Of a stretch of 64,000 nt of DNA, positions 16,910 through 26,954 are shown one piece after another. The position numbers and the translations under genes were made by a program. A model generated the notes under the pieces. The model worked only from the letters and a program-made list of their open reading frames with translations, made no database searches and was not told the DNA's origin. The DNA comes from Pandoraea pneumonica (GTDB taxonomy: Bacteria; Pseudomonadota; Gammaproteobacteria; Burkholderiales; Burkholderiaceae). Each line of letters begins with the position of its first letter. The first letter of the stretch is position 1. The stretch is taken from positions 186,001 through 250,000 of the forward strand of contig NZ_CABPSK010000003.1 of assembly GCF_902459645.1 (NCBI RefSeq), written 5' to 3'.

Positions 16910-18106
16910 TTACGCGTAGCGGCGCAGGCGCGTCGCGAATTCCTGCAAAGCGTGAATACCGCTCTGCTCGGCACGATGGCACCAGTTCTGCAATTGGCTC
17001 AGCAGTTGCTCGCGCGAAGCGTTCGAACGCTCCCAGATACCGGCCAGTTCGCTGCGCAGTTCGTAATACGTCTGCACCGACTTGCTGTGCGCGAAGATTT
17101 CGCCGAGTTGCTGCTTCTGCGGCTCTTGCAGCGACGCTTCGTCGTGATGCAGCCACTTACGGGCACCGCGCAACAACTGATATTCACCGACCTGACGCTT
17201 TTCCTTGAAACGCGCCAGCTCTTCACCGTACGCACGCTTGAACGTCTTGGCATAGCGCGCCATGACTTCGTAGCGATTGGAGAGCACGGCTTGCAACGTA
17301 TCGTCGTCGCACGTCGCCTTGACCTTCGCGAGCTTCGGCGTCGGTGCGACCTTCTTCACCTTGGCCAGCCCCACGGCCGAGAGAATACGGATGTACATCC
17401 AGCCGATATCGAACTCGTACCACTTGTTCGACAGCTTGGCCGAGGTGGCATACGTGTGGTGGTTGTTGTGCAGTTCTTCGCCGCCGATGATGATGCCCCA
17501 GGGCAGCAGGTTCGTCGAAGCATCGGCGCAGTTGAAGTTGCGATAACCCCAGTAGTGGCCCAGACCGTTGACCACACCGGCAGCCCAGAACGGAATCCAC
17601 ACCATCTGCACGGCCCATACGGTCAGACCGATGGCACCGAACAGCGAGATGTTGATGATCATCATCATGCTGATGCCGAGAATCGGAAAACGCTTGTAAA
17701 TGTTGTTTTCGATCCAGTCGTTCGGCGTGCCGTGGCTGAATTTACGCAGCGTTTCTTCGTTCTTCGCTTCGGCGCGATAGAGTTCGGCACCTTCGGCGAG
17801 CACCTTCCACAGGCCACGCGTTTGCGGGCTATGCGGATCTTCCGGCGTTTCGCACTTGGCGTGGTGCTTGCGGTGAATAGCGGCCCACTCGCTCGTGATC
17901 ATGCCCGTGGTCATCCACAGCCAAAGACGGAAGAAATGGGCAACGATCGGATGCACGTCGAGCGCACGGTGCGCCTGGCAACGGTGCAGGTAGATCGTCA
18001 CGGCCGCGATCGTCACGTGCGTGGCGATCAGCGTGTAGGCGGTGATCTCCCAGCCGCTCCAATTGAGCAGGCCGGTAGAAAGAAATCCAAGGAGACTGTC
18101 CAGCAA
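16910..18106 (-). CDS. Acyl (CoA/lipid) fatty acid desaturase
   Basis: A 398-residue integral membrane di-iron desaturase. The three histidine clusters HRCQAH, HRKHH and HNNHH are present in order, with hydrophobic helices between them (about residues 15-40, 55-75, 145-195). These bind the oxo-bridged iron pair that introduces a cis double bond, probably delta-9. The C-terminal 150 residues are a charged helical extension longer than in minimal desaturases. Likely role: membrane unsaturation and cold adaptation. It is a single-gene unit with its own terminator. Confidence 0.9.
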   Translation of the reverse strand: MLDSLLGFLSTGLLNWSGWEITAYTLIATHVTIAAVTIYLHRCQAHRALDVHPIVAHFFRLWLWMTTGMITSEWAAIHRKHHAKCETPEDPHSPQTRGLWKVLAEGAELYRAEAKNEETLRKFSHGTPNDWIENNIYKRFPILGISMMMIINISLFGAIGLTVWAVQMVWIPFWAAGVVNGLGHYWGYRNFNCADASTNLLPWGIIIGGEELHNNHHTYATSAKLSNKWYEFDIGWMYIRILSAVGLAKVKKVAPTPKLAKVKATCDDDTLQAVLSNRYEVMARYAKTFKRAYGEELARFKEKRQVGEYQLLRGARKWLHHDEASLQEPQKQQLGEIFAHSKSVQTYYELRSELAGIWERSNASREQLLSQLQNWCHRAEQSGIHALQEFATRLRRYA

Positions 18107-18408
18107 AATATCACTCCAAACTAATCAATACGGTGGCAATCGCAGCAAGGGTGCCGCGTCTTGTCTTGTCGGGCCATGCGGAGGGCCAGCCACCGCGTTC
18201 GGTCTCGTTCTTGCGCTCGCTTGACGCTTTGATTCGCAGGAACTCCGCAAGTTGCGTGAATTCCCGGGGCGAGTGAGCGCTAAACGTGCCAGTGAACGTC
18301 TGGTTTTTATGGTTTGCCGGGCATTTTACCTGACGGACTGTTCCCCGTGTGTAACGTCCCCGCCACGCATTTTGTCGCAGGTCAAGCCGCCGCCGTAGAA
18401 AAAATCGT
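18107..18408. other. Desaturase upstream region
   Basis: A 302-base gap without a credible gene. It should hold the desaturase promoter (minus strand), but no hexamer pair stands out. A small stem (CGTAGA with TCTACG around 18395-18414) with an A-rich loop lies at the mscS 3' end and may help end that transcript. Confidence 0.4.
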
Positions 18409-19821
18409 CTACGGGGTGGGCTTCTTGCCCGGTTCAGCCTCTGTTTGCGCCGGTTCCGGGGTACCCGGGGGTAACGGAATCCGGCTCACGGCGTCCGCCA
18501 GGCCGCCCGAGGGCCCTGCTTCGGCCCAGTCGTTCAGAATCCGTATTTCGCGCTGTGCATACGGAATTTCAATACCATGCTCGCGAAATGTGCGCCAAAT
18601 CCGCAAATTAATCTGCGAACGGATCGATCCGCTGCCTAATGCCGGATCTTGTACCCAAAACCCCATTTCGAGGTCCATTCCGTCAGCACCGAAGTTCAGC
18701 AGCAACGCCGAAGGGGGCGGATCGGTGAGCACGCGCGGAATGCCCTCGGCGGCCTTGAGCATGAGCGACATGGCCAGTTCGACGTCGGCGCTGTAGGCGA
18801 CCTGCACGTTGACCTTAGCCCGCCCGCGCGTCTCGGTGAACGAGTGGTTCTGCACCACATCCGTGACGAGCTTTTCGTTCGGCACCAGGGCCTCGATGCC
18901 GTCGAGCCCACGCACGACCGTGTATCGCGTGTTGATTTGCGAAACCGTGCCGTGATACGGCGCCACGGTAATCAGGTCGCCCAGCCGCACCGAGCGGTCG
19001 AGCAGGATGATGAAACCCGACACGAGGTTCGACGCGATTTTCTGCAAGCCAAAGCCCAACCCGACACCGAGCGCACCGCCGAACACGCCAAGCACCGTGA
19101 TGTCGATGCCCACGAACGAGAGCGTGGCCAGCACGGCGATCAGCGTCAGCACGCCTTTGACCAGCCGCGACATCACCACTTTCAGGTTGCCGTCGAGCGT
19201 GGTGGTGCGCATGATCCGGTCTTCGATCAGCGACCCGACCCACATCGCCAGCACCAGCGTCACACCGATCCAGAGAATGCCCGAGAGCATCGAGAGCAGC
19301 GTGAGATGGCTAGCCCCTACGGCGAAACGCACGCTGGCCAGCCAATTCAGGATGTCGTCGTGCACGCCGAGCACGTAGGCCAGCATCGACAGCCAGGCAA
19401 ACGTGGTGAACACGCGCTCGAACACCTTCAACAGCCCGTAGGCATGCGGCGACGAGGCGAACAAGCGGCGCGCGAAGTAGAACGCCAGATAGATCAGCGC
19501 CGTGCCGAACAGCGGCACTTCTGCGAGCCGCAGCAGCGACACGCGCATGTACTCTTGCAGCACCACGCGCGTGAGCGCCACGCACATCCAGCCGAACATC
19601 GGGAAGAACGAGCGGCGCAGGCTGGACGAGCCCGCCCGACGCGCAGGCGCCACGCGCTCGAAGTGACGATCGAGGCGGCCGATCATCCAGCGCCGCAGCA
19701 CGAACGCCACGCCAAGCGCCGCCACCAGCGCCACCACCTGCCAGATGATCTGCGGTTCGCCGAAGTCGCGTACGACATCGCGCACCAACTTCGCGAAAGC
19801 CGGACTTTCCTGCATCGCCAT
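18409..19821 (-). CDS. MscS-family mechanosensitive channel
   Basis: A 470-residue membrane protein. Several hydrophobic segments occupy residues 25-240, followed by the pore-lining TM3 with Gly/Ala packing (GVFGGALGVGLGFGLQKIASNLVSGFIILLD is split here as GGALGVGLGFGLQ and NLVSGFIILL). The beta domain (VRLGDLITVAPYHGTVSQINTRYT) and the C-terminal alpha/beta domain come next. MscS proteins open on membrane tension to release osmolytes. It is larger than E. coli MscS (286), with extra N-terminal helices, and has a Pro/Glu-rich tail. It lies 40 bases downstream of the RsmB-like gene and may share its transcript. Confidence 0.9.
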   Translation of the reverse strand: MAMQESPAFAKLVRDVVRDFGEPQIIWQVVALVAALGVAFVLRRWMIGRLDRHFERVAPARRAGSSSLRRSFFPMFGWMCVALTRVVLQEYMRVSLLRLAEVPLFGTALIYLAFYFARRLFASSPHAYGLLKVFERVFTTFAWLSMLAYVLGVHDDILNWLASVRFAVGASHLTLLSMLSGILWIGVTLVLAMWVGSLIEDRIMRTTTLDGNLKVVMSRLVKGVLTLIAVLATLSFVGIDITVLGVFGGALGVGLGFGLQKIASNLVSGFIILLDRSVRLGDLITVAPYHGTVSQINTRYTVVRGLDGIEALVPNEKLVTDVVQNHSFTETRGRAKVNVQVAYSADVELAMSLMLKAAEGIPRVLTDPPPSALLLNFGADGMDLEMGFWVQDPALGSGSIRSQINLRIWRTFREHGIEIPYAQREIRILNDWAEAGPSGGLADAVSRIPLPPGTPEPAQTEAEPGKKPTP

Positions 19822-19860
19822 TTTTCTTTTTCCCTTCTTCGCTAACGCCCGCTGCCGAAC

Positions 19861-21414
19861 TTACGCCGCCGGAGTTTCCGGCGTTTCCGTTGATTCGGAC
19901 GATTCCGATGCTTCAGCCGCAACCTTGGGTGCCTTCGGCGCCTTGTCTGCCTTCTCGGCGGCACGGCGCTCGAACACGGCGGCGAAGAAACCATCCGTGG
20001 CGTGGCGGTTCGGCAGCAGTTCCAGATACTTACCGGTATCGAGCGCGATCTTCTGCGACGCGAGCAGTTCGTTGGCGGGCAGCAGCACAAAGTCGGGATG
20101 CGACGCCGCAAACGCCTCGGCAATGGCGCTGTTCTCTTCGTTGAGCAGACTGCACGTCGCGTAGACCAAACGGCCACCCGGCTTCACCAGCCGCGCGGCA
20201 CTCGCCAGAATCGACGCTTGCTTTTGCGTGAGCTCCGCCACCGATTGCGGCGACTGGCGCCACTTCAGGTCCGGATTCCGGCGCAGCGTGCCCAAGCCGC
20301 TGCACGGCGCATCGACCAGCACGCGGTCGATCTTGCCCGCCAGGCGCTTGATCTTGCTGTCGTTCTCGCTATCGATCATCACGGGATGAACGTTCGACAA
20401 CCCGCTGCGCGCCAGACGCGGCTTGAGTTTTGCGAGCCGCTTCTCCGACACGTCGAACGCATACAGACGCCCGGTCGAGCGCATCTGCGCGCCGATGGCG
20501 AGCGTCTTGCCGCCCGCCCCTGCGCAGAAGTCGACGATCATCTCGCCACGGCGCGGTGCGACCAATTGACACAGCAACTGGCTGCCTTCGTCCTGCACTT
20601 CGATGGTCCCAGCCACGAACAGCGCATGCTTTTGCAGAGCAGGCTTGCCCGCCAGACGAATACCGTTCGGTGCAAACGGCGTGGGTTCCGCCGAGAAGCC
20701 ATCGGTGCGCAGTTGCGCCAGCACGTCGTCGCGGTTGCCCTTGATCAGGTTCACGCGGCAATCGAGCGGTGCCGGTTGGTTGAGCGCGGCGGCCAGCGGT
20801 TCGAGTTCTTCTGCGTCGAAACGCTTGGCCAGACGCTCGTAGAGCCAATCGGGCAAGTTGGTGCGCACACGCGTCGAAAGGCTCGCCGGGTCGATCTGAC
20901 CCACGTGCTCGAGCCAAGTGACTTCATCAGGCGTGGCAACCAATTGCACCGACGCCAGCCCGCGCGTGAACGCCAGCCCCAGCAGCGCCAGACGGCGCTC
21001 CAGCGGGCCCGAGCCGCTACCGGCATGCTGCCCGAATTCGAGTTTGCGGCGCAGGATGGCGAAGACCGTCTCGGACAACACACCGCGCTCGCGGTGACCC
21101 AGCTTGGCGTTGGCGCGGAAATAGGTGCTCACCAGCGTGTCCGCCGGGCCGGTGAAGGTCAGCACGCTGCCGAGCAGCCGTTGGGTATGTTCGAAGAGCG
21201 CGGGCGACAGGTGCTCGCCGCGCATGCGGGCCGTCTCGGCCGGCGGGGCCTCTGGGCGGCGGTCGTTGCGGGAACGGTCGTAGCGGTCCGGGCGCACGTA
21301 GCGCTCTTGACGCTCGCCAGCCTTGGCCGGATTACGGGAATCGGAGGACTTGCCGCCTGAGCGGTTACCGGATTGATTTGCGCCATCGCGGCGCTGCGTC
21401 GGACGGGTGCTCAT
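19861..21414 (-). CDS. RsmB/NOP2-family RNA (cytosine-C5) methyltransferase
   Basis: A 517-residue SAM-dependent RNA methyltransferase. The SAM site is VDFCAGAGGKTLAIG; DAPCSGLGTLRRNPD and YATCSLLNEEN carry the two catalytic cysteines of m5C enzymes. The N-terminal 60 residues are Arg/Ser-rich and disordered, and the C-terminus is an Ala/Glu/Ser/Thr tail encoded by degenerate 9-bp units (19870-19915). Coupling to purN (ATGA overlap) is a Burkholderiales arrangement. E. coli-type rsmB sits beside fmt, so this may be a paralogue with another rRNA target. Confidence 0.88.
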   Translation of the reverse strand: MSTRPTQRRDGANQSGNRSGGKSSDSRNPAKAGERQERYVRPDRYDRSRNDRRPEAPPAETARMRGEHLSPALFEHTQRLLGSVLTFTGPADTLVSTYFRANAKLGHRERGVLSETVFAILRRKLEFGQHAGSGSGPLERRLALLGLAFTRGLASVQLVATPDEVTWLEHVGQIDPASLSTRVRTNLPDWLYERLAKRFDAEELEPLAAALNQPAPLDCRVNLIKGNRDDVLAQLRTDGFSAEPTPFAPNGIRLAGKPALQKHALFVAGTIEVQDEGSQLLCQLVAPRRGEMIVDFCAGAGGKTLAIGAQMRSTGRLYAFDVSEKRLAKLKPRLARSGLSNVHPVMIDSENDSKIKRLAGKIDRVLVDAPCSGLGTLRRNPDLKWRQSPQSVAELTQKQASILASAARLVKPGGRLVYATCSLLNEENSAIAEAFAASHPDFVLLPANELLASQKIALDTGKYLELLPNRHATDGFFAAVFERRAAEKADKAPKAPKVAAEASESSESTETPETPAA

Positions 21415-22061
21415 GCGTTCTCACCAAAAAGCCATTGCGGATCGGGCGTGCCATCGGCGGCGGGGGTGACCGTCACACGGCCATCGGCCACGATCAGACG
21501 GTCTTCCACGAACCACCGCACAGCGCGCGGATAGATGATGTGTTCTAGCGGCAGGATACGCTCGGCCAGTGCCTCGGGCGTGTCTCCGGCCTTCACCGGC
21601 ACAGCGGCTTGCAGCACGAACGGGCCGTGATCGAGCTCGGCGGTCACGAAATGCACCGTGGCGCCCACGATCTTGCAACCGGCTTCCAACGCCCGTGCAT
21701 GCGTTTGCAGCCCCGGGAAGGCGGGCAGCAGCGACGGGTGGATGTTCACGAGACGCCCGGCATACCGTTCGGTGAACTCGGGCGTGAGAATGCGCATGAA
21801 ACCGGCGAGTACGACCAGATCGGGCTGGTGGCGGTCGATTTCTGCTGCGAGTTCGGCGTCGAACGCTTCGCGGGTCTTGCCGCGGCTGGGCACGACGGCC
21901 GTGGCGATGCCATGTTCACGAGCAAAGACGAGGCCCTCGGCCTCGTCGCGGTTGGCGATGACGGCGGCCACGCGGGCCGGCCAGCCTTCAGCCGTACAGG
22001 CACGGACGATGGCCTCCATATTGCTGCCACGTCCGGAAATCAAGATGACAATGTTCTTCAT
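21411..22061 (-). CDS. purN: Phosphoribosylglycinamide formyltransferase
   Basis: A 216-residue GAR transformylase for step three of purine synthesis, using 10-formyl-THF. SGRGSNMEAI binds the phosphate of GAR, VLAGFMRILTPEF and NIHPSLLPAFPGLQTHARAL contain the catalytic Asn/His, and GATVHFVTAELDHGP contains the catalytic Asp. Length is standard. Its last four bases overlap the next gene's ATG. Confidence 0.96.
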   Translation of the reverse strand: MKNIVILISGRGSNMEAIVRACTAEGWPARVAAVIANRDEAEGLVFAREHGIATAVVPSRGKTREAFDAELAAEIDRHQPDLVVLAGFMRILTPEFTERYAGRLVNIHPSLLPAFPGLQTHARALEAGCKIVGATVHFVTAELDHGPFVLQAAVPVKAGDTPEALAERILPLEHIIYPRAVRWFVEDRLIVADGRVTVTPAADGTPDPQWLFGENA

Positions 22062-22128
22062 CGGCGGATTTTATCATTGGCGCGCCGCACCAGACACGCG
22101 AAGCGCGCCGCGATGGCGCCGAAGCGTT

Positions 22129-22134
22129 TATAAT
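22129..22134 (+). promoter_or_regulatory. Candidate -10 element of the ribF transcript
   Basis: A perfect TATAAT lies in the purN-ribF divergent gap, 147 bases before the ribF start. The -35 at standard spacing is weak, so an activator may be needed. The gap shows no sign of an FMN riboswitch. Confidence 0.35.
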
Positions 22135-22281
22135 TCAACGTTCTGCGGCGCCGCAATGTCGGTTTGGCCGTCCTGAAAGGCACTCCGGGCCCGCCCCGCC
22201 GCCGCAGGCCAGCCAACCGTGTAGCGCCGCCTGGTTCATCCCATAACGTTCATCAACGTCCTGTACTGACGCTTCCTTATC

Positions 22282-23274
22282 GTGCGAGTCTTCCGGGGTC
22301 TACCCAACGCGCAAAGCAAAGCGCCCTGCGTGCTGACGATCGGCAATTTCGACGGCGTGCACCTCGGCCACCAGGCCCTGCTCGCGCGCGTGCGCGCCGC
22401 AGCGGCTGCGCGCGGCCTGCCGGTGTGTGTGATGACGTTCGAGCCGCATCCCCGCGAGTACTTCTCCCCTGACAAGGCGCCTGCGCGCATCTCGAACCTG
22501 CGTGACAAGTTCGAAGCCCTGCGCGCGCATGGCGTCGACCGGCTGGTGGTCGAGCACTTCAACGCCCATTTCGCCGGTCAGTCGCCTGAAGACTTCGTGC
22601 GCAACATCATCGTCGACGGCCTGCACACGCGCTGGCTGCTCGTTGGCGACGATTTCCGCTTCGGCGCCAAGCGCGCGGGCGACATCGCCTATCTGCGCGA
22701 AGCGGGCCGTCAGCACGACTTCGTCGTCGAGCAAATGCCGACGATCGCCCACGATGGCGTGCGCATCTCCAGCTCGGAAGTGCGCGCCGCGCTCGCCGAC
22801 GGCAACTTCGAGCGCGCGCATGCGCTGCTTGGTCGCCCGTACGCGATTTCGGGGCACGTCGTGCATGGCATGAAGCTCGGGCGCAAGCTCGGCTTCCCCA
22901 CGCTCAATATTCGCATCGCGCACAAGCACCCGGCCCTCACGGGCATTTTCGTCGTGCAGGTGCACGGCCTGGCCGATACGCCGCTGCCCGCCGTGGCCAG
23001 CCTCGGTCTGCGCCCGACCGTCGACGATTCGGGACGCGTGCTGCTGGAAGTGCATCTGCTGGACTTCGCGGGCGATTGCTACGGCAAACTCGTGCGCGTG
23101 GAATTTTTGCAGAAGCTGCGAGACGAAGCCAAATTCGACGGTCTGGCCGAGCTCGAAGCTGCCATCGCGCAGGACACGCGCGAGGCCCGCGCCTATTTCG
23201 CCCATGCGCTCGACGCCAACGGCCCGAGCGCACGACGCGACTTCGCCACCTCGGCAACCGATCGAATTAGTTGA
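22282..23274 (+). CDS. ribF: Bifunctional riboflavin kinase / FAD synthetase
   Basis: A 330-residue enzyme making FMN and FAD from riboflavin. The N-terminal adenylyltransferase domain shows TIGNFDGVHLGHQ and the SSSEVR motif. The C-terminal flavokinase domain shows GHVVHGMKLGRKLGFPTLNI and GLRPTV. It uses a GTG start. The neighbouring ileS-lspA pair follows after 159 bases, the order seen in many proteobacteria (ribF-ileS-lspA). Confidence 0.95.
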   Translation: MRVFRGLPNAQSKAPCVLTIGNFDGVHLGHQALLARVRAAAAARGLPVCVMTFEPHPREYFSPDKAPARISNLRDKFEALRAHGVDRLVVEHFNAHFAGQSPEDFVRNIIVDGLHTRWLLVGDDFRFGAKRAGDIAYLREAGRQHDFVVEQMPTIAHDGVRISSSEVRAALADGNFERAHALLGRPYAISGHVVHGMKLGRKLGFPTLNIRIAHKHPALTGIFVVQVHGLADTPLPAVASLGLRPTVDDSGRVLLEVHLLDFAGDCYGKLVRVEFLQKLRDEAKFDGLAELEAAIAQDTREARAYFAHALDANGPSARRDFATSATDRIS

Positions 23275-23433
23275 TCTTCGCCCGCGTGTGCTGGCGCTTC
23301 GCGTCGCGCGCGCGGCTCGGCACCGCCTCTGGCACACGTCGTCGCCAAGCGTCCTCCGGCCCCGCCGGCCGGTACGCGACGCAAACGGCGCGAGCGCCCC
23401 ACACCGATTTCCAAAAATTCGTAGCGAAGCACC

Positions 23434-26271
23434 ATGAGCGAAAAGAAAGCCCCGAGTAAGTACCCCGTCAATCTGCTGGATACGCCGTTCCCGATGCGCG
23501 GCGACCTGCCCAAGCGCGAGCCGCAGTGGGTCAAGCAGTGGCAGGACAAGAAGATCTACGACAAGATCCGTGCGGCCAGCAAGGGCCGACCCAAGTTCAT
23601 CCTGCACGACGGCCCGCCGTATGCGAACGGTGACATCCACCTCGGCCACGCGGTCAACAAGATCCTCAAGGACATGATCGTCAAGGCGCGCAACCTCGCC
23701 GGTTTCGACGCCGCCTATGTGCCGGGCTGGGACTGCCACGGCATGCCGATCGAAATCCAGATCGAAAAGCAGTTCGGCAAGCACCTGCCGGTGCGCGAAG
23801 TGCAGGAAAAAGCGCGCGCCTACGCTGCCGAACAGATCGAGCGCCAGAAGCCGAACTTCAAGCGTCTGGGCGTGCTCGGCGACTGGGACAACCCGTACAA
23901 GACCATGAACTTCTCGAACGAAGCCGATGAGCTTCGTGCGCTCGCGAAGATCATGGAGAACGGCTACGTCTACCGCGGTTTGAAGCCGGTGAACTGGTGC
24001 TTCGACTGCGGCTCGGCACTGGCCGAAGCGGAAGTCGAATACAAGGACAAGACCGATCTGGCCATCGACGTGGGCTTCGCCTTCGCCGAACCGGAGAAGG
24101 TCGCCAAGGCGTTCGGTCTGGCCAAGCTGCCGACGGACAACGGCTTCATCGTCATCTGGACGACCACGCCGTGGACCATCCCGTCGAACCAAGCCCTCAA
24201 CGTGCACCCGGAAGTCGAGTACGCGCTGGTGTCGACCGAGCGCGGTCTGCTGATCCTCGCGACCGACCGTGTCGAAGACTGCCTGAAGACCTACGGCCTG
24301 CACGGCGAAATCATCGCGAAGACCAAGGGTGAAGCGCTCTCGCTGATCCGCTTCCGTCACCCGCTGGCCACGGCCGATGCGGGCTACGAGCGTACCTCGC
24401 CGATCTATCTCGGCGACTACGTGACGACCGACACGGGTACCGGTATCGTCCACTCGGCCCCGGCCTACGGCGTGGAAGACTTCGTGTCGTGCAAGGCGCA
24501 CGACATGCCCGATTCGGAAATCCGTATGCCGGTGCTCGGCGACGGCCGCTATCAAGACAGCCTGCCGCTGTTCGGCGGTCAGTCGATCTGGGACGCGAAC
24601 CCGCATATCGTCGACGCGCTGCGCGAAGCGGGCACGTTGTTCCACTCGTTCAAGTACACGCACAGCTACATGCACTGCTGGCGCCACAAGTCGCCGATCA
24701 TCTATCGCGCAACGAACCAATGGTTCGCGGGCATGGATGTGAAGCCGGTTGAAGGCGCACCGGGCGACGGCAAGACGCTGCGCGAAATCGCGCTCGCCGG
24801 TATCGAGGCGACGGAATTCTTCCCGTCGTGGGGCAAGCAGCGTCTGCACAACATGATCGCGCACCGCCCGGACTGGACGCTCTCGCGCCAGCGCCAATGG
24901 GGCGTGCCGATGGCGTTCTTCGTGCATAAGGAAACCGGTGCCCTGCATCCGCGCACGCCGGAACTGCTCGAAGCCATTGCCAAGCGCGTGGAAACCGAAG
25001 GCATCGAAGCCTGGCAGACGCTCGACCCGGTCGAACTGCTCGGTGACGAGGCCAAAGACTACGTGAAGAACCGCGACACGCTCGACGTGTGGTTCGACTC
25101 GGGCACCACGCACTGGCACGTGCTGCGCGGCTCGCACAAGCATGAGCTGGGCTTCCCGGCCGACCTTTATCTGGAAGGCTCGGACCAGCACCGCGGCTGG
25201 TTCCACTCGTCGCTGCTGACCGCTTCGATGCTCGACGGCCGCCCGCCCTACAAGGCGCTGCTCACGCACGGTTTCACCGTTGACGGTCAGGGCCGCAAGA
25301 TGTCGAAGTCGATCGGCAACACGATCCTGCCGCAAGATGTCGCCGACAAGCTGGGCGCGGAAATCATCCGCCTGTGGGTGGCATCGACCGATTATTCGGG
25401 CGAACTGTCGATCTCCGACGAAATTCTCAAGCGCGTGACCGAAGGCTATCGCCGCATCCGTAACACGCTGCGCTTCCTGCTCGCCAACCTGGCCGATTAC
25501 GACCACGCGAAGCACGCGCTGCCCGCCGATCAGTGGTTGGAGATCGACCGTTACGCCGTGGCGCTGACGAATTCGCTGCAAACCGAAGTGCTGGGCCACT
25601 ACGACCGTTATGAGTTCCACCCGGTAGTGTCCAAGCTTCAGACGTTCTGCTCGGAAGACCTCGGCGGGTTCTACCTCGACATCCTGAAGGACCGCCTCTA
25701 CACGAGCGCACCGGATGCCCCGGCCCGTCGTGCTGCGCAAAACGCGCTGTACCACATCACGCAGGGCCTGCTGAAGCTCATGGCCCCGTTCCTGTCGTTC
25801 ACGGCAGAAGAAGCGTGGCAAGTGTTCCAGCCGGGCAACGACACGATCTTCACGGAAACGTACTACCAGTATCCGGAAGTGGACGAAGCCACGCGCCTGC
25901 TCGAGAAGTGGTACCTGCTGCGCGCGGTGCGCAGCGACGTCACGAAGGCGCTGGAAGAAGCGCGCGCCGCCGAGCAGATCGGTTCGTCGCTGCAAGCGGA
26001 AGTGGAAGTGCGCGTGTCGGGCCGCAAGTTCGACGTGCTGGCCAGCCTCGGCGACGATCTGCGTTTCGTGCTGATCACGTCGGCCGCGACCGTCAAGCAA
26101 GTGACGGACGAAGCCGCTGAGGGCGTGGTCGTCACGCCGTCGACGCATCAGAAGTGCGAGCGCTGCTGGCACTATCGTTTCGACGTGGGTTCGGACGCTG
26201 AACATCCGACCTTGTGCGGCCGCTGCGTGTCGAATCTCTTCGGCAGCGGCGAACATCGGAGCGCGGCATAA
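23434..26271 (+). CDS. ileS: Isoleucyl-tRNA synthetase
   Basis: A 945-residue class Ia synthetase. The HIGH motif appears as DIHLGH near residue 68, KMSKS as [10 protein letters not shown], and the editing domain ([11 protein letters not shown]) is present. The C-terminal zinc finger has CERCWHYR and CGRCV, so it is the bacterial type, classically mupirocin-sensitive. The stop overlaps lspA (TAATG). The 159-base leader shows no T-box or leader peptide. Confidence 0.97.
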   Translation: MSEKKAPSKYPVNLLDTPFPMRGDLPKREPQWVKQWQDKKIYDKIRAASKGRPKFILHDGPPYANGDIHLGHAVNKILKDMIVKARNLAGFDAAYVPGWDCHGMPIEIQIEKQFGKHLPVREVQEKARAYAAEQIERQKPNFKRLGVLGDWDNPYKTMNFSNEADELRALAKIMENGYVYRGLKPVNWCFDCGSALAEAEVEYKDKTDLAIDVGFAFAEPEKVAKAFGLAKLPTDNGFIVIWTTTPWTIPSNQALNVHPEVEYALVSTERGLLILATDRVEDCLKTYGLHGEIIAKTKGEALSLIRFRHPLATADAGYERTSPIYLGDYVTTDTGTGIVHSAPAYGVEDFVSCKAHDMPDSEIRMPVLGDGRYQDSLPLFGGQSIWDANPHIVDALREAGTLFHSFKYTHSYMHCWRHKSPIIYRATNQWFAGMDVKPVEGAPGDGKTLREIALAGIEATEFFPSWGKQRLHNMIAHRPDWTLSRQRQWGVPMAFFVHKETGALHPRTPELLEAIAKRVETEGIEAWQTLDPVELLGDEAKDYVKNRDTLDVWFDSGTTHWHVLRGSHKHELGFPADLYLEGSDQHRGWFHSSLLTASMLDGRPPYKALLTHGFTVDGQGRKMSKSIGNTILPQDVADKLGAEIIRLWVASTDYSGELSISDEILKRVTEGYRRIRNTLRFLLANLADYDHAKHALPADQWLEIDRYAVALTNSLQTEVLGHYDRYEFHPVVSKLQTFCSEDLGGFYLDILKDRLYTSAPDAPARRAAQNALYHITQGLLKLMAPFLSFTAEEAWQVFQPGNDTIFTETYYQYPEVDEATRLLEKWYLLRAVRSDVTKALEEARAAEQIGSSLQAEVEVRVSGRKFDVLASLGDDLRFVLITSAATVKQVTDEAAEGVVVTPSTHQKCERCWHYRFDVGSDAEHPTLCGRCVSNLFGSGEHRSAA

Positions 26272-26819
26272 TGGCTGGCAAAGCAGGCGCACGTACGGGC
26301 GCAAAACGTAGCAATGGCAACGGCGGCGGTGCCCGCATCGGCACCACGCTGGGCCTGGCCCCGTGGCTCGGCATCGCGGTCATCGCGATTCTGCTCGATC
26401 AGGTCACCAAGCTCACCATTCTGAAGACGTTCCAGTACGGCGAATTCCGCCCGCTGACCTCGTTCTTCAATCTGGTGCTGGTGTACAACAAGGGCGCGGC
26501 GTTCAACTTCCTGGCCGCTGCGGGCGGCTGGCAGCGCTGGTTCTTCACGGTGCTCGGCGTGGTCGCGGCGGTGGTCATCATGTGGCTGCTCAAGCGTCAC
26601 AACGGCCAGAAGATGTTCTGCCTGTCGCTCTCGCTGATTCTGGGCGGCGCGCTCGGTAACGTGATCGACCGTGTGGTCTACGGCCATGTGATCGACTTTC
26701 TGGACTTTCACGTGGGCGGCTGGCATTGGCCGGCGTTCAACGTGGCCGACTCGGCCATTTGCGTAGGCGCCGTGCTGCTGGTGATCGACGAGTTGCGACG
26801 CGTGCGGCGCGGCAAATAG
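26271..26819 (+). CDS. lspA: Lipoprotein signal peptidase II
   Basis: A 182-residue inner-membrane aspartyl protease that cleaves prolipoprotein signal peptides, LivK here being one such substrate. Four hydrophobic helices are evident. The catalytic Asp pair lies in [14 protein letters not shown] and FNVADSAI, with YNKGAAFNF also conserved. A 25-residue Gly/Ala/Arg N-terminal extension precedes the first helix. Translation is coupled to ileS by a one-base overlap. Confidence 0.96.
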   Translation: MAGKAGARTGAKRSNGNGGGARIGTTLGLAPWLGIAVIAILLDQVTKLTILKTFQYGEFRPLTSFFNLVLVYNKGAAFNFLAAAGGWQRWFFTVLGVVAAVVIMWLLKRHNGQKMFCLSLSLILGGALGNVIDRVVYGHVIDFLDFHVGGWHWPAFNVADSAICVGAVLLVIDELRRVRRGK

Positions 26820-26954
26820 CCACGCCAGAGCAGGAACTGCGGCACGGCTCGCGGGGGTGGTTAAGCGGTAATGCCACCCCTGATGCGAGCCGCTGCCACC
26901 ACCGTCGCGGCGCCCCGGAGGCGCCGCGCGGCACTTTGGAGGAGGCATTTTCAA

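Noticed and set aside
22062-22281. FMN riboswitch before ribF
   Set aside because: None of the conserved RFN-element blocks could be recognised in the spacer.
22300-26304. 1334-codon antisense reading frame across ileS and ribF
   Set aside because: It is the complement of strongly biased high-GC coding sequence. Protein is His/Arg/Val-rich without motifs, and the plus-strand genes are certain.
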